From: Bacillus sp. AFS006103
Lineage (GTDB): Bacteria > Bacillota > Bacilli > Bacillales > Cytobacillaceae
Length of the DNA stretch: 64,000 nt
Assembly: GCA_002559145.1 (NCBI GenBank)
Contig: NTXX01000006.1
Location: 1,163 to 65,162 of the forward strand
Reading direction: 5' to 3'
Positions within the stretch are counted from its first letter, which is position 1; each line of letters starts with the position of its first letter. The notes beneath the pieces are model-generated. The model was not told the DNA's origin and did not search any database. It was given only the letters and a program-made list of their open reading frames with translations. The position numbers and the translations under genes are program-made. Of the stretch, positions 47,627 through 55,814 are shown in pieces.

Positions 47627-47730
47627 AGACAAAATTCAGTAGTTATTATACAAAGTATTATACTTTATTTACGAAAATCATGATAATTTTACAAAACGCC
47701 CGAACATTCATACAAAGTTTGGAAAAATTA
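47627..47730. repeat. Weak 20-21 bp phased ACAAAA array
   Basis: ACAAAA, ACAAAG, ACGAAA, ACAAAA and ACAAAG start at 47629, 47650, 47671, 47691 and 47712 (steps 21, 21, 20, 21). This is the complement of the TTTTGT core at 17716 and 28476. The region lies between the lipL start and the pta terminator. The cores are short, so this copy is less secure. Confidence 0.5.
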
Positions 47731-47734
47731 TCCT

Positions 47735-47766
47735 AAAAAAGGCCAGCCCACCCCCGTGGACCAGCC
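47735..47766 (-). terminator. Terminator of pta
   Basis: GGCTGGTCCAC pairs with GTGGGCTGGCC (three G-U pairs), followed by TTTTTTAGG on the minus strand. Confidence 0.8.
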
Positions 47767-47783
47767 CCTCCCAAATCAAACGC

Positions 47784-48755
47784 TTATAACCCCTGTGCTG
47801 CTGTAATTAACGCCAGTTTGTAGACGTCTTCTTCGTTACAACCGCGCGATAAATCATTTACCGGTGCGTTTAAGCCCTGTAGGATCGGTCCAACCGCTTC
47901 AAAGCCGCCTAAGCGCTGCGCAATTTTATAACCGATATTTCCTGCTTCAAGACTCGGAAAAATGAACACATTCGCATCGCCTTGGAGCGGTGAATCTGGT
48001 GCCTTACTTTTAGCAACAGAAGGAACAAATGCTGCATCAAACTGAAACTCTCCGTCCAATACAAGCGATGAGTCACGGCGCTTCGCTTCTTCTACTGCTG
48101 CTGCCACCCGTTCTGTTTCCGGAGATTTAGCGGAACCTTTTGTTGAAAAACTAAGCATCGCAATGCGCGGCTCGATATCAAACATGTTAGCTGTCTTCGC
48201 ACTTTCAATCGCAATTTCAGCTAAATCATTACTGTCCGGTGCAATATTAATCGCACAATCAGCGAACACATACTTTTCATCCTCACGAACCATGATGAAC
48301 ACACCAGACGTCTTCTTGACGCCTTCTTTTGTTTTGATGATTTGCAAGGCAGGGCGTACCGTATCCGCAGTCGAGTGGGCTGCACCGCTGACAAGACCGT
48401 GTGCTTTATTTAAATACACCAACATCGTGCCGAAATAGTTTTCATCAAGCAAGATTTTGCGGGCATCCTCTTCGGTTGCTTTCCCCTTACGGCGGTCCAC
48501 AAACGCTGCCACAAGTTCATCCATGCCTGCATAGCTTGCAGGGTCATAAATTTCTGCATCATCGAGCGATACGCCAACCTCAGCTGCTTTGGCCTGAACC
48601 TGTTCGATGTTGCCAATCAAGATCGGTGTCATTAATTTCTCTGCAGCTAAACGACCTGCAGCTTTGACAATCCGTTCGTCTAATCCTTCTGGAAAAACAA
48701 TCTTCAAATCACGTCCAGAAACTTTTTGCTTCAATCCTTCAAATAAATCACTCAC
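47784..48755 (-). CDS. pta: Phosphate acetyltransferase
   Basis: Converts acetyl-CoA and phosphate to acetyl phosphate in overflow metabolism, working with acetate kinase. The 323-residue protein is the short, single-domain Pta typical of Firmicutes, with LSFSTKGSAKSPETERV, GELQFDAA-type (GEFQFDAAFVP) and NVFIFPSLEAGNIGYK signatures. It starts with GTG behind GGGAGG. It diverges from hemQ. Confidence 0.96.
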   Translation of the reverse strand: MSDLFEGLKQKVSGRDLKIVFPEGLDERIVKAAGRLAAEKLMTPILIGNIEQVQAKAAEVGVSLDDAEIYDPASYAGMDELVAAFVDRRKGKATEEDARKILLDENYFGTMLVYLNKAHGLVSGAAHSTADTVRPALQIIKTKEGVKKTSGVFIMVREDEKYVFADCAINIAPDSNDLAEIAIESAKTANMFDIEPRIAMLSFSTKGSAKSPETERVAAAVEEAKRRDSSLVLDGEFQFDAAFVPSVAKSKAPDSPLQGDANVFIFPSLEAGNIGYKIAQRLGGFEAVGPILQGLNAPVNDLSRGCNEEDVYKLALITAAQGL

Positions 48756-49002
48756 GACAATAATCCTCCCTTAATAAACCTACTTCATTAGCATACTTTA
48801 CCGTTTTTAAATTTCAAGGATATCACTCACTGCGGCTAAAAGTTTATTTTTTCAAAAAATTACACGCTAAGGTTTATGGTTTACTTTTCATAATAAAAAT
48901 ATCCATAAAAGGGTTTCGAAAGGTTTATTCGCGCGCCACTGGGTCAAACTATGATATAGTATGAATGTAAATAAGAAGAATGATTATTTAGGAGTGATTA
49001 TA

Positions 49003-49746
49003 ATGAGTGAAGCAGCAGTAACGCTTGATGGCTGGTATTGCCTCCATGATTTCCGTACCGTTGATTGGACAACTTGGAAAATGCTCCCTAGTGATGAGCG
49101 AGAGGAAGCTATCCACGAGTTTTTAAGTCTAGTTGAGGAGTGGAATGCGACGCAGGGACGTAAAGAAGGCAGCCATGCTTTATATACCATTGTTGGGCAA
49201 AAAGCCGATTTTATGATGATGATTCTTCGTCCGACGATGGATGAACTGAACCAAATTGAAACCGAATTCAATAAAACAAGATTGGCTGAATTCACCGTGC
49301 CTGCCCATTCTTATGTTTCGGTTGTTGAACTAAGTAATTACTTGCCTGAAGGTGAGGACCCTTACCAAAATCCGCAAATTTTAGCCCGTCTGTACCCGAC
49401 GCTGCCTAAAACCAAATATGTCTGCTTCTATCCAATGGATAAGAAACGCGAGGGTAACGATAATTGGTACATGCTGCCGATGGCAGAGCGTAAAAGTTTG
49501 ATGCGCAGCCACGGAATGATTGGCCGTACATACGCTGGTAAGGTAAAGCAAATCATCACTGGTTCGGTTGGTTTTGATGATTATGAATGGGGCGTCACCT
49601 TGTTTGCTGAGGATGTCCTTCAGTTTAAAAAGCTTGTCTATGAAATGCGTTTTGATGAGGTAAGTGCTAGATACGGAGAATTTGGCTCCTTCTTTGTTGG
49701 CAACATTTTAGAGGAAGAACGGATCGCTAGTTTCCTTCATGTATAA
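49003..49746 (+). CDS. hemQ: Coproheme decarboxylase HemQ
   Basis: The last enzyme of the coproporphyrin-dependent haem pathway of Gram-positive bacteria: it decarboxylates two propionates of coproheme to give haem b. The 247-residue chlorite-dismutase-fold protein has the proximal haem histidine in [14 protein letters not shown] and the conserved [14 protein letters not shown] segment with the reactive tyrosine region. ATG at 49003 follows TTAGGAGTG; an upstream in-frame ATG lacks a ribosome site. Confidence 0.95.
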   Translation: MSEAAVTLDGWYCLHDFRTVDWTTWKMLPSDEREEAIHEFLSLVEEWNATQGRKEGSHALYTIVGQKADFMMMILRPTMDELNQIETEFNKTRLAEFTVPAHSYVSVVELSNYLPEGEDPYQNPQILARLYPTLPKTKYVCFYPMDKKREGNDNWYMLPMAERKSLMRSHGMIGRTYAGKVKQIITGSVGFDDYEWGVTLFAEDVLQFKKLVYEMRFDEVSARYGEFGSFFVGNILEEERIASFLHV

Positions 49747-49753
49747 TTTTTTA

Positions 49754-49788
49754 AAAAGTTCTCAGTTTTCAGCTGGGGACTTTTTTCT
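49754..49788 (+). terminator. Terminator of hemQ
   Basis: AAAGTTCTCAG pairs with CTGGGGACTTT (with G-U pairs), followed by TTTTTTC. Confidence 0.82.
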
Positions 49789-49807
49789 GTTCTACCCGGT
49801 TAGCTAG

Positions 49808-49836
49808 TCATATTCCGTTCCTTGTGCTCATACTAT
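49808..49836 (+). promoter_or_regulatory. Sigma-E promoter of gerQ
   Basis: TCATATT (49808-49814) and CATACTAT (49829-49836) are separated by 14 bp, a near-perfect match to the sigma-E consensus KMATATT-N14-CATACANT. B. subtilis gerQ is a mother-cell sigma-E gene. The leader would be about 135 nt. Confidence 0.75.
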
Positions 49837-49979
49837 TTAAACAGCGAGTCTAAGAAAGAACTCCACTACTCTCAAATACAGAAAAGTTTATATTTCCCCG
49901 TTGGAACATATTTGGGTTGTAGGGAGTATTAATAGGTTGTTGGGCCACTCGTTTTATTCATTTTTTAGGAGGGAAAAAG

Positions 49980-50459
49980 ATGAATCAATATTACAATCCA
50001 CAGGGATTTCAGCCTTATCCGGGAGCATCTGGGCAACAGCAAGGAGATCCAAGGGTGCAGGGGGGCGGGCAAAGTTTTTATCCGGCACCTGGTGCACAAG
50101 GATTTCCGCAATTCCCACCGGCCGGGGCAGGATCAGGATCGCCTTCAGCACCAGCAGCGCAAGCACCTGGCATGCTGCCAATTGAGCAATCGTACATCGA
50201 AAATATCTTACGGTTAAATAAGGGGAAATTGGTAACTGTCTTTGCCACTTTTGAAGGAAACAATCAATGGAATGCGAAGGAATTTAAAGGGATTATTGAA
50301 GCTGCAGGAAGAGATCATGTCATCTTGAGCGATCCACAATCCGGGGCAAGGTTCCTCATCCCAATGGTCGCGGTCGATTACGTCCAATTTTCGGAAGAAA
50401 TTGAGTATGAATATCCATATGGCAGTGCTCCACCGTTAGCTACTTACCCGCCAAGATAA
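49980..50459 (+). CDS. gerQ: Spore coat protein GerQ
   Basis: A mother-cell coat protein needed for CwlJ localisation and calcium-dipicolinate germination; it is cross-linked by transglutaminase Tgl in B. subtilis. The 159-residue protein has a Gly/Pro/Gln-rich N-terminal half (1-65) and the conserved domain after LPIEQSYIENILRLNKGKLVTVFATFE. ATG follows AGGAGGG, and a sigma-E promoter lies upstream. Its neighbours ywdK and ywdI match the B. subtilis order. Confidence 0.95.
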   Translation: MNQYYNPQGFQPYPGASGQQQGDPRVQGGGQSFYPAPGAQGFPQFPPAGAGSGSPSAPAAQAPGMLPIEQSYIENILRLNKGKLVTVFATFEGNNQWNAKEFKGIIEAAGRDHVILSDPQSGARFLIPMVAVDYVQFSEEIEYEYPYGSAPPLATYPPR

Positions 50460-50471
50460 ATCATATCAAGC

Positions 50472-50507
50472 AAACACCAATTGTGCGCCAATTGGTGTTT
50501 TTGTTTT
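50472..50507 (+). terminator. Terminator of gerQ
   Basis: AAACACCAATTG and CAATTGGTGTTT form a 12-bp stem, followed by TTGTTTTTC. Confidence 0.88.
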
Positions 50508-50511
50508 TCGA

Positions 50512-50542
50512 TAAAAAAAGACACCGGGAACCCCTCCCAATG
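50512..50542 (-). terminator. Terminator of ywdK
   Basis: CATTGGGA pairs with TCCCGGTG around GGGGT, followed by TCTTTTTTT on the minus strand. Confidence 0.8.
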
Positions 50543-50553
50543 CCATAAAGTAA

Positions 50554-50928
50554 TTACAAATGTTTAACTGCGCCAACAACAATTAGGATCCAGGCTACTA
50601 AGAAGCAGACACCGCCAATTGGTGTGATCGCCCCTAAGATACCAATCTTTGTTAAGCTTAATACATATAAACTGCCGCTAAAGAAGATAATACCGGCCAG
50701 CATCAGCCATCCTGCCCAAGTAAATTGCGGGCTGGCAGAGGCTACTTTCCCGATGAGGAGACCTATAATCATGATCCCTATTGCGTGGAACATTTGATAG
50801 GTGACACCCGTTTTCCAAATATCCAAATAATGGGCATCCAATTTATCCTTTAACCCATGAGCACCAAAGGCCCCAAGCGCAACCGCTATGAAGGCGTTGA
50901 TCGCACCGACTATGATAAAAGCTTTCAT
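50554..50928 (-). CDS. ywdK: DUF423 membrane protein YwdK
   Basis: A 124-residue protein with four hydrophobic segments and the DUF423 start IVGAINAFIAVALGAFGAHGLKDKL. It is widespread and of unknown function. It lies between gerQ and ywdI on the minus strand with its own terminator; AGGGGGAA precedes ATG. Confidence 0.9.
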   Translation of the reverse strand: MKAFIIVGAINAFIAVALGAFGAHGLKDKLDAHYLDIWKTGVTYQMFHAIGIMIIGLLIGKVASASPQFTWAGWLMLAGIIFFSGSLYVLSLTKIGILGAITPIGGVCFLVAWILIVVGAVKHL

Positions 50929-50967
50929 CTAAAAATTCCCCCTATTTTTTAGCTCTGTTTAACTGGT

Positions 50968-51014
50968 CTGTTGATTCCCGCTCCAGGCGCTTCGCTTTCC
51001 GCTCCAATCAACAG
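50968..51014. repeat. 47-bp repeat with CTGTTGATT inverted ends
   Basis: CTGTTGATT and AATCAACAG close a block containing CGCTCCAGGCGCTTCGC, partly self-complementary (GGAGCGG with CCGCTCC). It resembles a hairpin repeat common in intergenic regions of Bacillus genomes. It lies between ywdI and ywdK. Confidence 0.65.
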
Positions 51015-51053
51015 AGTGGTTGAATCAACAATGTGCCTTAATTTAGCCTTTTG

Positions 51054-51374
51054 TTAAAAATCAAACAATGAATCCCCGTTGGCTTCGTTCTCCATGTCAA
51101 GTTTTTTCGGCTGTTGTAATGTTGGTGTTTGTTGAATGACTGGCTGGCTCATCACAGGCTGTTGGTACGCCTGAAAGGAGATGGCTGGTTGAACCGATGG
51201 CGTGGGAGCCAACGTCACCTCGCTTGTCAGTGACGGTTTTTCGTCTAGCAGCAACTCGCATAATATTTTAATAGAATAGACTTTTTCTCGCAAGCTTTCT
51301 TCCTTGGTGCTGCTTTTCGCCAGCATCAATTCTGCCTCTATTTTCGTTAATAGTTTTTGGACGGATATATTCAT
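51054..51374 (-). CDS. ywdI: YwdI family protein (DUF5327)
   Basis: A 106-residue protein with an N-terminal helical region (SVQKLLTKIEAELMLAKSST-type) and a Pro/Gln-rich disordered middle, ending in a short acidic GDSLFDF motif. It is conserved beside gerQ/ywdK in bacilli; its function is unknown. It is the last gene of the B. subtilis-like order before the molybdenum island. Confidence 0.8.
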   Translation of the reverse strand: MNISVQKLLTKIEAELMLAKSSTKEESLREKVYSIKILCELLLDEKPSLTSEVTLAPTPSVQPAISFQAYQQPVMSQPVIQQTPTLQQPKKLDMENEANGDSLFDF

Positions 51375-51534
51375 TTTGAAATTACCTCTCTATTTTCGAC
51401 TATTATCTCATCATACACGAGTACGACTCCTTTTACGAAAAATCAAACCATTCGTTAGGACTCTCGACAAAATCCCACTGTTCCACGTGAAACAAGTCAG
51501 ATTTTGTCCTATCAATAACCGGCGAATTTCCTTT

Positions 51535-52470
51535 TTAAAAAGTCTCATATATAATGGATCCTGTTTGAGAAATTTCATAATCACCCAGTGAGTTTATTTC
51601 TGATTGAAACAGCTGAGAAGATAAAGTTTCCTTTACAATTTGAATCAGTTTTTCATTTTCAGGTGTTTTTAAAATAACTAGATCGTAACGTTCCGTTATT
51701 AACGGAACAAAGTCTATTCCAACGATCTTAGCAGCCTTTTCAATTCCCACTCCTACATCTGCGATCCCAGTAGAGACAGCAGAAGCAACACTTAAGTGAT
51801 TCGTCTCTTCGTGCTCATACCCATTTATATTCTTAGAAGAAATATTGTGTATTCTGAGCTGTTCATCGAGAAGGATCCTTGCACCCGACCCTTTCTCTCG
51901 ATTGATGATTTTTACATCCTCTTGATTTATATCAGCCCACGTCATGATGTGGAGCGGGTTTCCCTTTTGAACATAAAAACCGGCTTTTCTTGAAACAAGA
52001 TTGATTAAAATATAAGGAGTGCCCACCAAAATCTTTTTTACATAAGGTAGATTGTATTCTTCTGTATCTCCATCAAACATATGTAAGCTAACTATTTCAC
52101 ATTCACCATTATATAAAGAAATGAGGCTGTTTAAACTTCCTGAATAGGAACGTAAGGCTTTATAGGTGGAAGATTTCTCAATGTGTTTACCTAGGATATC
52201 TAGAATAATGTCTTGTCCACTAATGACAATGTTTTTGGATGCCCTTGGTTCCATTCTTTGTTGATGCCATTCTTGGGCAGGAGGAGTCGTGCTCTGATTT
52301 GACTTATTATTAGATATGTAATGATCCAAATCCTTTGCATCCATCCGCATCTGTCTTCCCACACGGAATACAGGAATTTCCCCTTTTTTTATCAAATCAT
52401 ATATGGTTAGTTTCGAGACCTTTAATAGCTGCGATACTTCTTCAATTGTATAGGAAATCTCCTTAGACAT
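51535..52470 (-). CDS. HTH regulator with periplasmic-binding-protein-like domain, probably molybdate-related
   Basis: A 311-residue protein with an excisionase-type DNA-binding domain (about 3-55: YTIEEVSQLLKVSKLTIYDLIKKGEIPVFRVGRQMRMD) joined to a PBP-like ligand domain (about 85-300: NREKGSGARILLDEQL, SVASAVSTGIADVGVGIEKAA). The second domain is clearly related to the C-terminal part of the MoeA protein at 56277. It diverges from modAB, so sensing of molybdate or a cofactor precursor is likely. I prefer the ATG at 52470, 10 bases after AAGGAGG, over one two codons upstream. Confidence 0.85.
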   Translation of the reverse strand: MSKEISYTIEEVSQLLKVSKLTIYDLIKKGEIPVFRVGRQMRMDAKDLDHYISNNKSNQSTTPPAQEWHQQRMEPRASKNIVISGQDIILDILGKHIEKSSTYKALRSYSGSLNSLISLYNGECEIVSLHMFDGDTEEYNLPYVKKILVGTPYILINLVSRKAGFYVQKGNPLHIMTWADINQEDVKIINREKGSGARILLDEQLRIHNISSKNINGYEHEETNHLSVASAVSTGIADVGVGIEKAAKIVGIDFVPLITERYDLVILKTPENEKLIQIVKETLSSQLFQSEINSLGDYEISQTGSIIYETF

Positions 52471-52557
52471 GTCCATCCCTCCTCCTTCTATTGTATCTTA
52501 TTATTTTTTAATAAGCATATTCTTACTAAAATTGCCGTTTGTGATTTCCTTCATATC

Positions 52558-52579
52558 ATAACCAATTATAATTAGTTAT
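52558..52579. promoter_or_regulatory. Palindrome in the modA control region
   Basis: ATAACC-AATTATAATT-AGTTAT is a 22-bp near-perfect inverted repeat, with further TATAATTAG and ATATAACC repeats up to 52592. It lies between the divergent regulator and modA, about 40 bp before the modA start, a natural operator position. Confidence 0.5.
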
Positions 52580-52616
52580 AATTAGATATAACCACTTATA
52601 AGGAGAGAGAGACAAA

Positions 52617-53423
52617 TTGAAAAAAGGTTATCCATTATTTTTATCAATGTTATTGTTTTTACTTGTCTTTACAGGATGTTCAGCTAATGAACAAAGTAAA
52701 AAGCACTCAGTGGAAAAACAAGCGGCCCCTGAAAAGAATGTCGAATTGACGATTTCAGCGGCAGCAAGTTTGCAAGACGCCTTGACTGAAATTACATCAA
52801 ATTTTAATAAAGAACATGGTCATCTGAAAATTAACTATAACTTTGGCGCTTCTGGAGCGTTGCAACAGCAAATTTCACAAGGAGCACCTGTCGATCTTTT
52901 CTTCTCTGCAGCAGAGGATAAATTCGATCAATTAGTGACAGATGGTCTTATTGAAAAGAAAAATGGGGTCGATTTGGTTGGTAATGAGCTTGTCCTTGTC
53001 GTTCCAAAGGAATCCACAAAAGGAATTAAAACGTTTGAAGATCTTACGAAAGCCGATAAGATTTCGATTGGGACTCCTGAATCTGTCCCAGCAGGTGAAT
53101 ATGCGAAAGAGATACTAGGAAACTTAACGATTTGGAACTCAGTTAAAGGGAAAATCGTCTATGCCAAGGATGTACGCCAAGTGCTTACCTATGTGGAAAC
53201 AGGAAATGTTGATGCGGGAATAGTTTATAAAACAGATGCATTAACCTCAACTAAAGTGAAAATCGCAGCAACTGCTGATAAAAAGACCCATACTCCCATC
53301 GTGTATCCTGTTGGAATCATCAAGGCTAGTAGCCATCCAAATGAAGCCATGTTATTCTATGAATATCTAAACAGTAATGAAGCGATGGAAGTTTTCAAAA
53401 AATATGGATTTAAAGGACTGTAA
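52617..53423 (+). CDS. modA: Molybdate-binding lipoprotein ModA
   Basis: The extracellular molybdate (or tungstate) receptor of an ABC importer. The 268-residue protein has a lipoprotein signal ending LVFTGC (Cys21), then the ModA fold with ISAAASLQDALTEI and YNFGASGALQQQI oxyanion-binding loops and KDVRQVLTYVETGNVDAGIVY. It starts with TTG behind AAGGAGAGAGAG. modB follows directly, but no modC ATPase is encoded here. Confidence 0.94.
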   Translation: MKKGYPLFLSMLLFLLVFTGCSANEQSKKHSVEKQAAPEKNVELTISAAASLQDALTEITSNFNKEHGHLKINYNFGASGALQQQISQGAPVDLFFSAAEDKFDQLVTDGLIEKKNGVDLVGNELVLVVPKESTKGIKTFEDLTKADKISIGTPESVPAGEYAKEILGNLTIWNSVKGKIVYAKDVRQVLTYVETGNVDAGIVYKTDALTSTKVKIAATADKKTHTPIVYPVGIIKASSHPNEAMLFYEYLNSNEAMEVFKKYGFKGL

Positions 53424-53432
53424 TATAGTACA

Positions 53433-54095
53433 ATGGCAGACAACTTTTGGGCTCCAGTCAAACTATCGATAGAGATTGCTTTCACTTCAGGTATCATTGT
53501 CTTGATTATGGGGTTAATTTTAGGGAAGGTTATGGCGAATGCAAAATTCACAGGGAAAGTTTTCATTGAAACCCTATTCCTTTTGCCATTAGTTTTACCC
53601 CCGACTGTTGTGGGTTTTTTGTTAATCGTTCTATTTGGCAGGCAAAGCCCAATCGGACAATTGATAGAATGGTTGTTTGAACAGCCCGTTATGTTTACCT
53701 GGTGGGCTGCCGTCATTGCATCCACGATTGTGGCGTTCCCGCTTATGTATCAATCCGCCAAGACCGGGTTTGAGGCGATTCCTGAAGATATTGAGGGGGC
53801 AGCCCGAGTAGATGGGGCGAATGAATTCAAGCTATTTCTTTTAGTGACCATTCCACTTTCACTAAAATCAATTATTTCTGGTGGAATTTTAAGTTTTGCA
53901 CGAGCGTTAGGTGAATTTGGGGCCACGCTTATGTTTGCGGGAAACATCCCTGGGAAAACACAAACGATCCCCACAGCTATCTATATTGCCATTGACTCTG
54001 GTAATATGCATTTGGCTTGGTTATGGGTACTAACTATAATTGGCATTTCATTTATTATGTTAGTCTGCGTACATCTCTCAAAATCTAATAGCTAA
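53433..54095 (+). CDS. modB: Molybdate ABC transporter permease ModB
   Basis: A 220-residue permease with five or six membrane helices and the ModB cytoplasmic loop ARVDGANEFKLFLLVTIPLSLKSIISGGILSFARALGEFGATLMFAG, which docks the ATPase. It starts 9 bp after modA. The ribosome site is weak: AAAGGA lies 15 bases upstream, so translational coupling to modA is likely. No ATPase follows; the next features are a terminator and a tandem array. Confidence 0.94.
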   Translation: MADNFWAPVKLSIEIAFTSGIIVLIMGLILGKVMANAKFTGKVFIETLFLLPLVLPPTVVGFLLIVLFGRQSPIGQLIEWLFEQPVMFTWWAAVIASTIVAFPLMYQSAKTGFEAIPEDIEGAARVDGANEFKLFLLVTIPLSLKSIISGGILSFARALGEFGATLMFAGNIPGKTQTIPTAIYIAIDSGNMHLAWLWVLTIIGISFIMLVCVHLSKSNS

Positions 54096-54110
54096 TCATA
54101 CCTCACAAAT

Positions 54111-54145
54111 AAACCCGTACCCCAAAATAGGTACGGGTTTATTTC
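54111..54145 (+). terminator. Terminator of modAB
   Basis: AAACCCGTACC and GGTACGGGTTT form the stem with loop CCAAAATA, followed by ATTTCATT. The hairpin is nearly identical to the one at 54491. Confidence 0.8.
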
Positions 54146-54180
54146 ATTCACAGGACATTTCACATATGTTTCGGCGCTAA

Positions 54181-54450
54181 GAAGGACATTTTCCGATTCC
54201 CAATTGGGATTTGCCCTTCTTCGATTTCATGAAGGACATTTCTCTCGACTTTCCACGAGGATTTGCCCTTCTTCGATTTCATGAAGGACATTTCTCTCGA
54301 TTTTCCATGAGGATTTGTCCTTCATCGACTTCATGAAGGACATTTCTTCTGATTTTCCATGGGAATTTGTCCTTCATCGACTTCATGAAGGACATTTCTT
54401 CCGATTTCCCATGGGGATTTGTCCTTCATTGACTTTATGAGGGATATTTT
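54181..54450. repeat. 52-bp tandem array, five units plus a partial one
   Basis: Units start with GAAGGACATTT at 54181 (50 bp), 54231, 54283, 54335 and 54387 (52 bp each). A decayed sixth starts at 54439 with GAGGGATATTT. Each unit contains GAAGGACA and the inverted TGTCCTTC or TGCCCTTC about 30 bp apart, so each can fold. The array occupies the centre of the 461-bp convergent gap between modB and moeB. It has no open frame, since 52 is not a multiple of 3. Confidence 0.92.
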
Positions 54451-54490
54451 TCTTTTTTCAAAGGTATTATTGAATTGTTTGCACCTCTAA

Positions 54491-54522
54491 AGTAACCCGT
54501 ACCAAAATAGGTACGGGTTACT
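54491..54522 (-). terminator. Terminator of the moeB-end operon
   Basis: AGTAACCCGTACC and GGTACGGGTTACT pair over 13 bp. On the minus strand it follows the moeB stop by ~35 bp and is followed by TTTAGAGG. Its core matches the modB terminator at 54111. Confidence 0.75.
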
Positions 54523-54556
54523 TCTATTGTCCCCATACAGCGTCCAGCGCATGAAC

Positions 54557-55576
54557 TCATCCTAAGATCCGCTGATAAACTGACTTCGCATGGGTCAAAT
54601 CCTTGGTCCCATGAATAAGGGCGCGTCCATCTTGAAAGATGACCATCCGTTCCTCGCCCATCTCGACCGACACCAAATATGGATTGCCCTTGACCACATA
54701 ACCAAGCGAACTAAGCTGACCGGCCAGGCGTTCCAATGAGATCTCACCAACTGATGAGGGACGAATTTGGACCGTATCGCGGCCGCACAGCACTGTCGTC
54801 TTTGTCATATTTTCATGATCGAGGTAGGGATAGGTCCGATCCTCACCGCATGACAAACAGCCGGCAAACTTAGCCTTCGACATCTTCAAGCTTGTGTACT
54901 GATTTCTCCATAAATCAAAGCTGACAAAGGAGGTCCGCACTGCGTCCCAATCCTCGACTAACATCTTCAATGCTTCCGCAGTCTGATGGGCAATTACCAT
55001 CTGTACTGCCGGGGAAATAATTCCACCCGTATCACAGGTCATCCCCTGAAGCGGAAGGGAACGCAGCAGACAATTTAAACAAGGAGTCTTCCCCGGAATC
55101 ATCGAAAACGTCATCCCAAAGCTGCCAACACAGGCCCCATAGATCCATGGAACATTGTATTTTTGCGAGACATCATTCATCGCCATCCGCGTTTCAAAAT
55201 TATCAGTCGCATCGATCATCACATCAACGCCCACTACCAGCTCTTCCAATAACTGAGGTGTAGCATCACCGATGATCGAAACCACTTCAACATCGGAATT
55301 GATCGCGAGCAAACGCTTTTCGGCTGCAGCCGCTTTCGGAAGCTTTTGAGCCACATCTTCCTCTGTATAGAGCTGCTGGCGTTGCAGGTTGCTGGCCTCA
55401 ACATAATCGCGGTCAATGATCGTAAGCTTGCCAACGCCGGCCCGGGTCAACACCTCCGCACTTCCTGACCCTAAGGCCCCTGCACCGATAATCAGCACAT
55501 GCTTGCTGCTAATTTTCGCTTGTCCTTCTTTGCTTATCCCCGGAAAAAGGATCTGCCGTGAATACCGTTCGTTCAT
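54557..55576 (-). CDS. moeB: Molybdopterin-synthase adenylyltransferase MoeB
   Basis: Adenylates the C-terminal glycine of MoaD so that it can be charged with sulfur. The 339-residue ThiF/MoeB-fold protein has the ATP-binding IIGAGALGSGSAEVL, NLQRQQLY, and the paired zinc cysteines CLNC...CLSC. The C-terminal extension is typical of bacillus MoeB and does not have a full rhodanese domain. It is the last gene of the Mo-cofactor run, 4 bp after moaD. Confidence 0.93.
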   Translation of the reverse strand: MNERYSRQILFPGISKEGQAKISSKHVLIIGAGALGSGSAEVLTRAGVGKLTIIDRDYVEASNLQRQQLYTEEDVAQKLPKAAAAEKRLLAINSDVEVVSIIGDATPQLLEELVVGVDVMIDATDNFETRMAMNDVSQKYNVPWIYGACVGSFGMTFSMIPGKTPCLNCLLRSLPLQGMTCDTGGIISPAVQMVIAHQTAEALKMLVEDWDAVRTSFVSFDLWRNQYTSLKMSKAKFAGCLSCGEDRTYPYLDHENMTKTTVLCGRDTVQIRPSSVGEISLERLAGQLSSLGYVVKGNPYLVSVEMGEERMVIFQDGRALIHGTKDLTHAKSVYQRILG

Positions 55577-55580
55577 GCGA

Positions 55581-55814
55581 TCATCCTCCGCTTACCGGCG
55601 GAATAAAAGCAATTTCATCCCCATCACGAATGACTTCATCGTTCGCGGCAAACTCTTCATTGACCGCCGTCATCACTGTGTCCATTTTCGGGAGGTTATA
55701 TTTAGCAGATAACTCTGCCTTTAACTCCGCCACTGTTTTCCCCCCAGCATCGACGGAAAGAAACTCTGCTCCAACCGCATCACGTAAATGAGCAAAAAAT
55801 AAGACCTTATTCAT
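55581..55814 (-). CDS. moaD: Molybdopterin synthase sulfur-carrier subunit MoaD
   Basis: A 77-residue ubiquitin-like protein ending in the required Gly-Gly (PPVSGG), whose thiocarboxylate supplies the dithiolene sulfur of molybdopterin. It overlaps moaE by 8 bp and is followed by moeB, its activating enzyme. There is no internal abnormality. Confidence 0.95.
   Translation of the reverse strand: MNKVLFFAHLRDAVGAEFLSVDAGGKTVAELKAELSAKYNLPKMDTVMTAVNEEFAANDEVIRDGDEIAFIPPVSGG

Noticed and set aside
54181-54450. CRISPR array
   Set aside because: The units are contiguous 52-bp tandem copies without unique spacers, and no cas genes are near. The 21-bp arrays fail for the same reasons, since their repeated part is only 8-9 bp.
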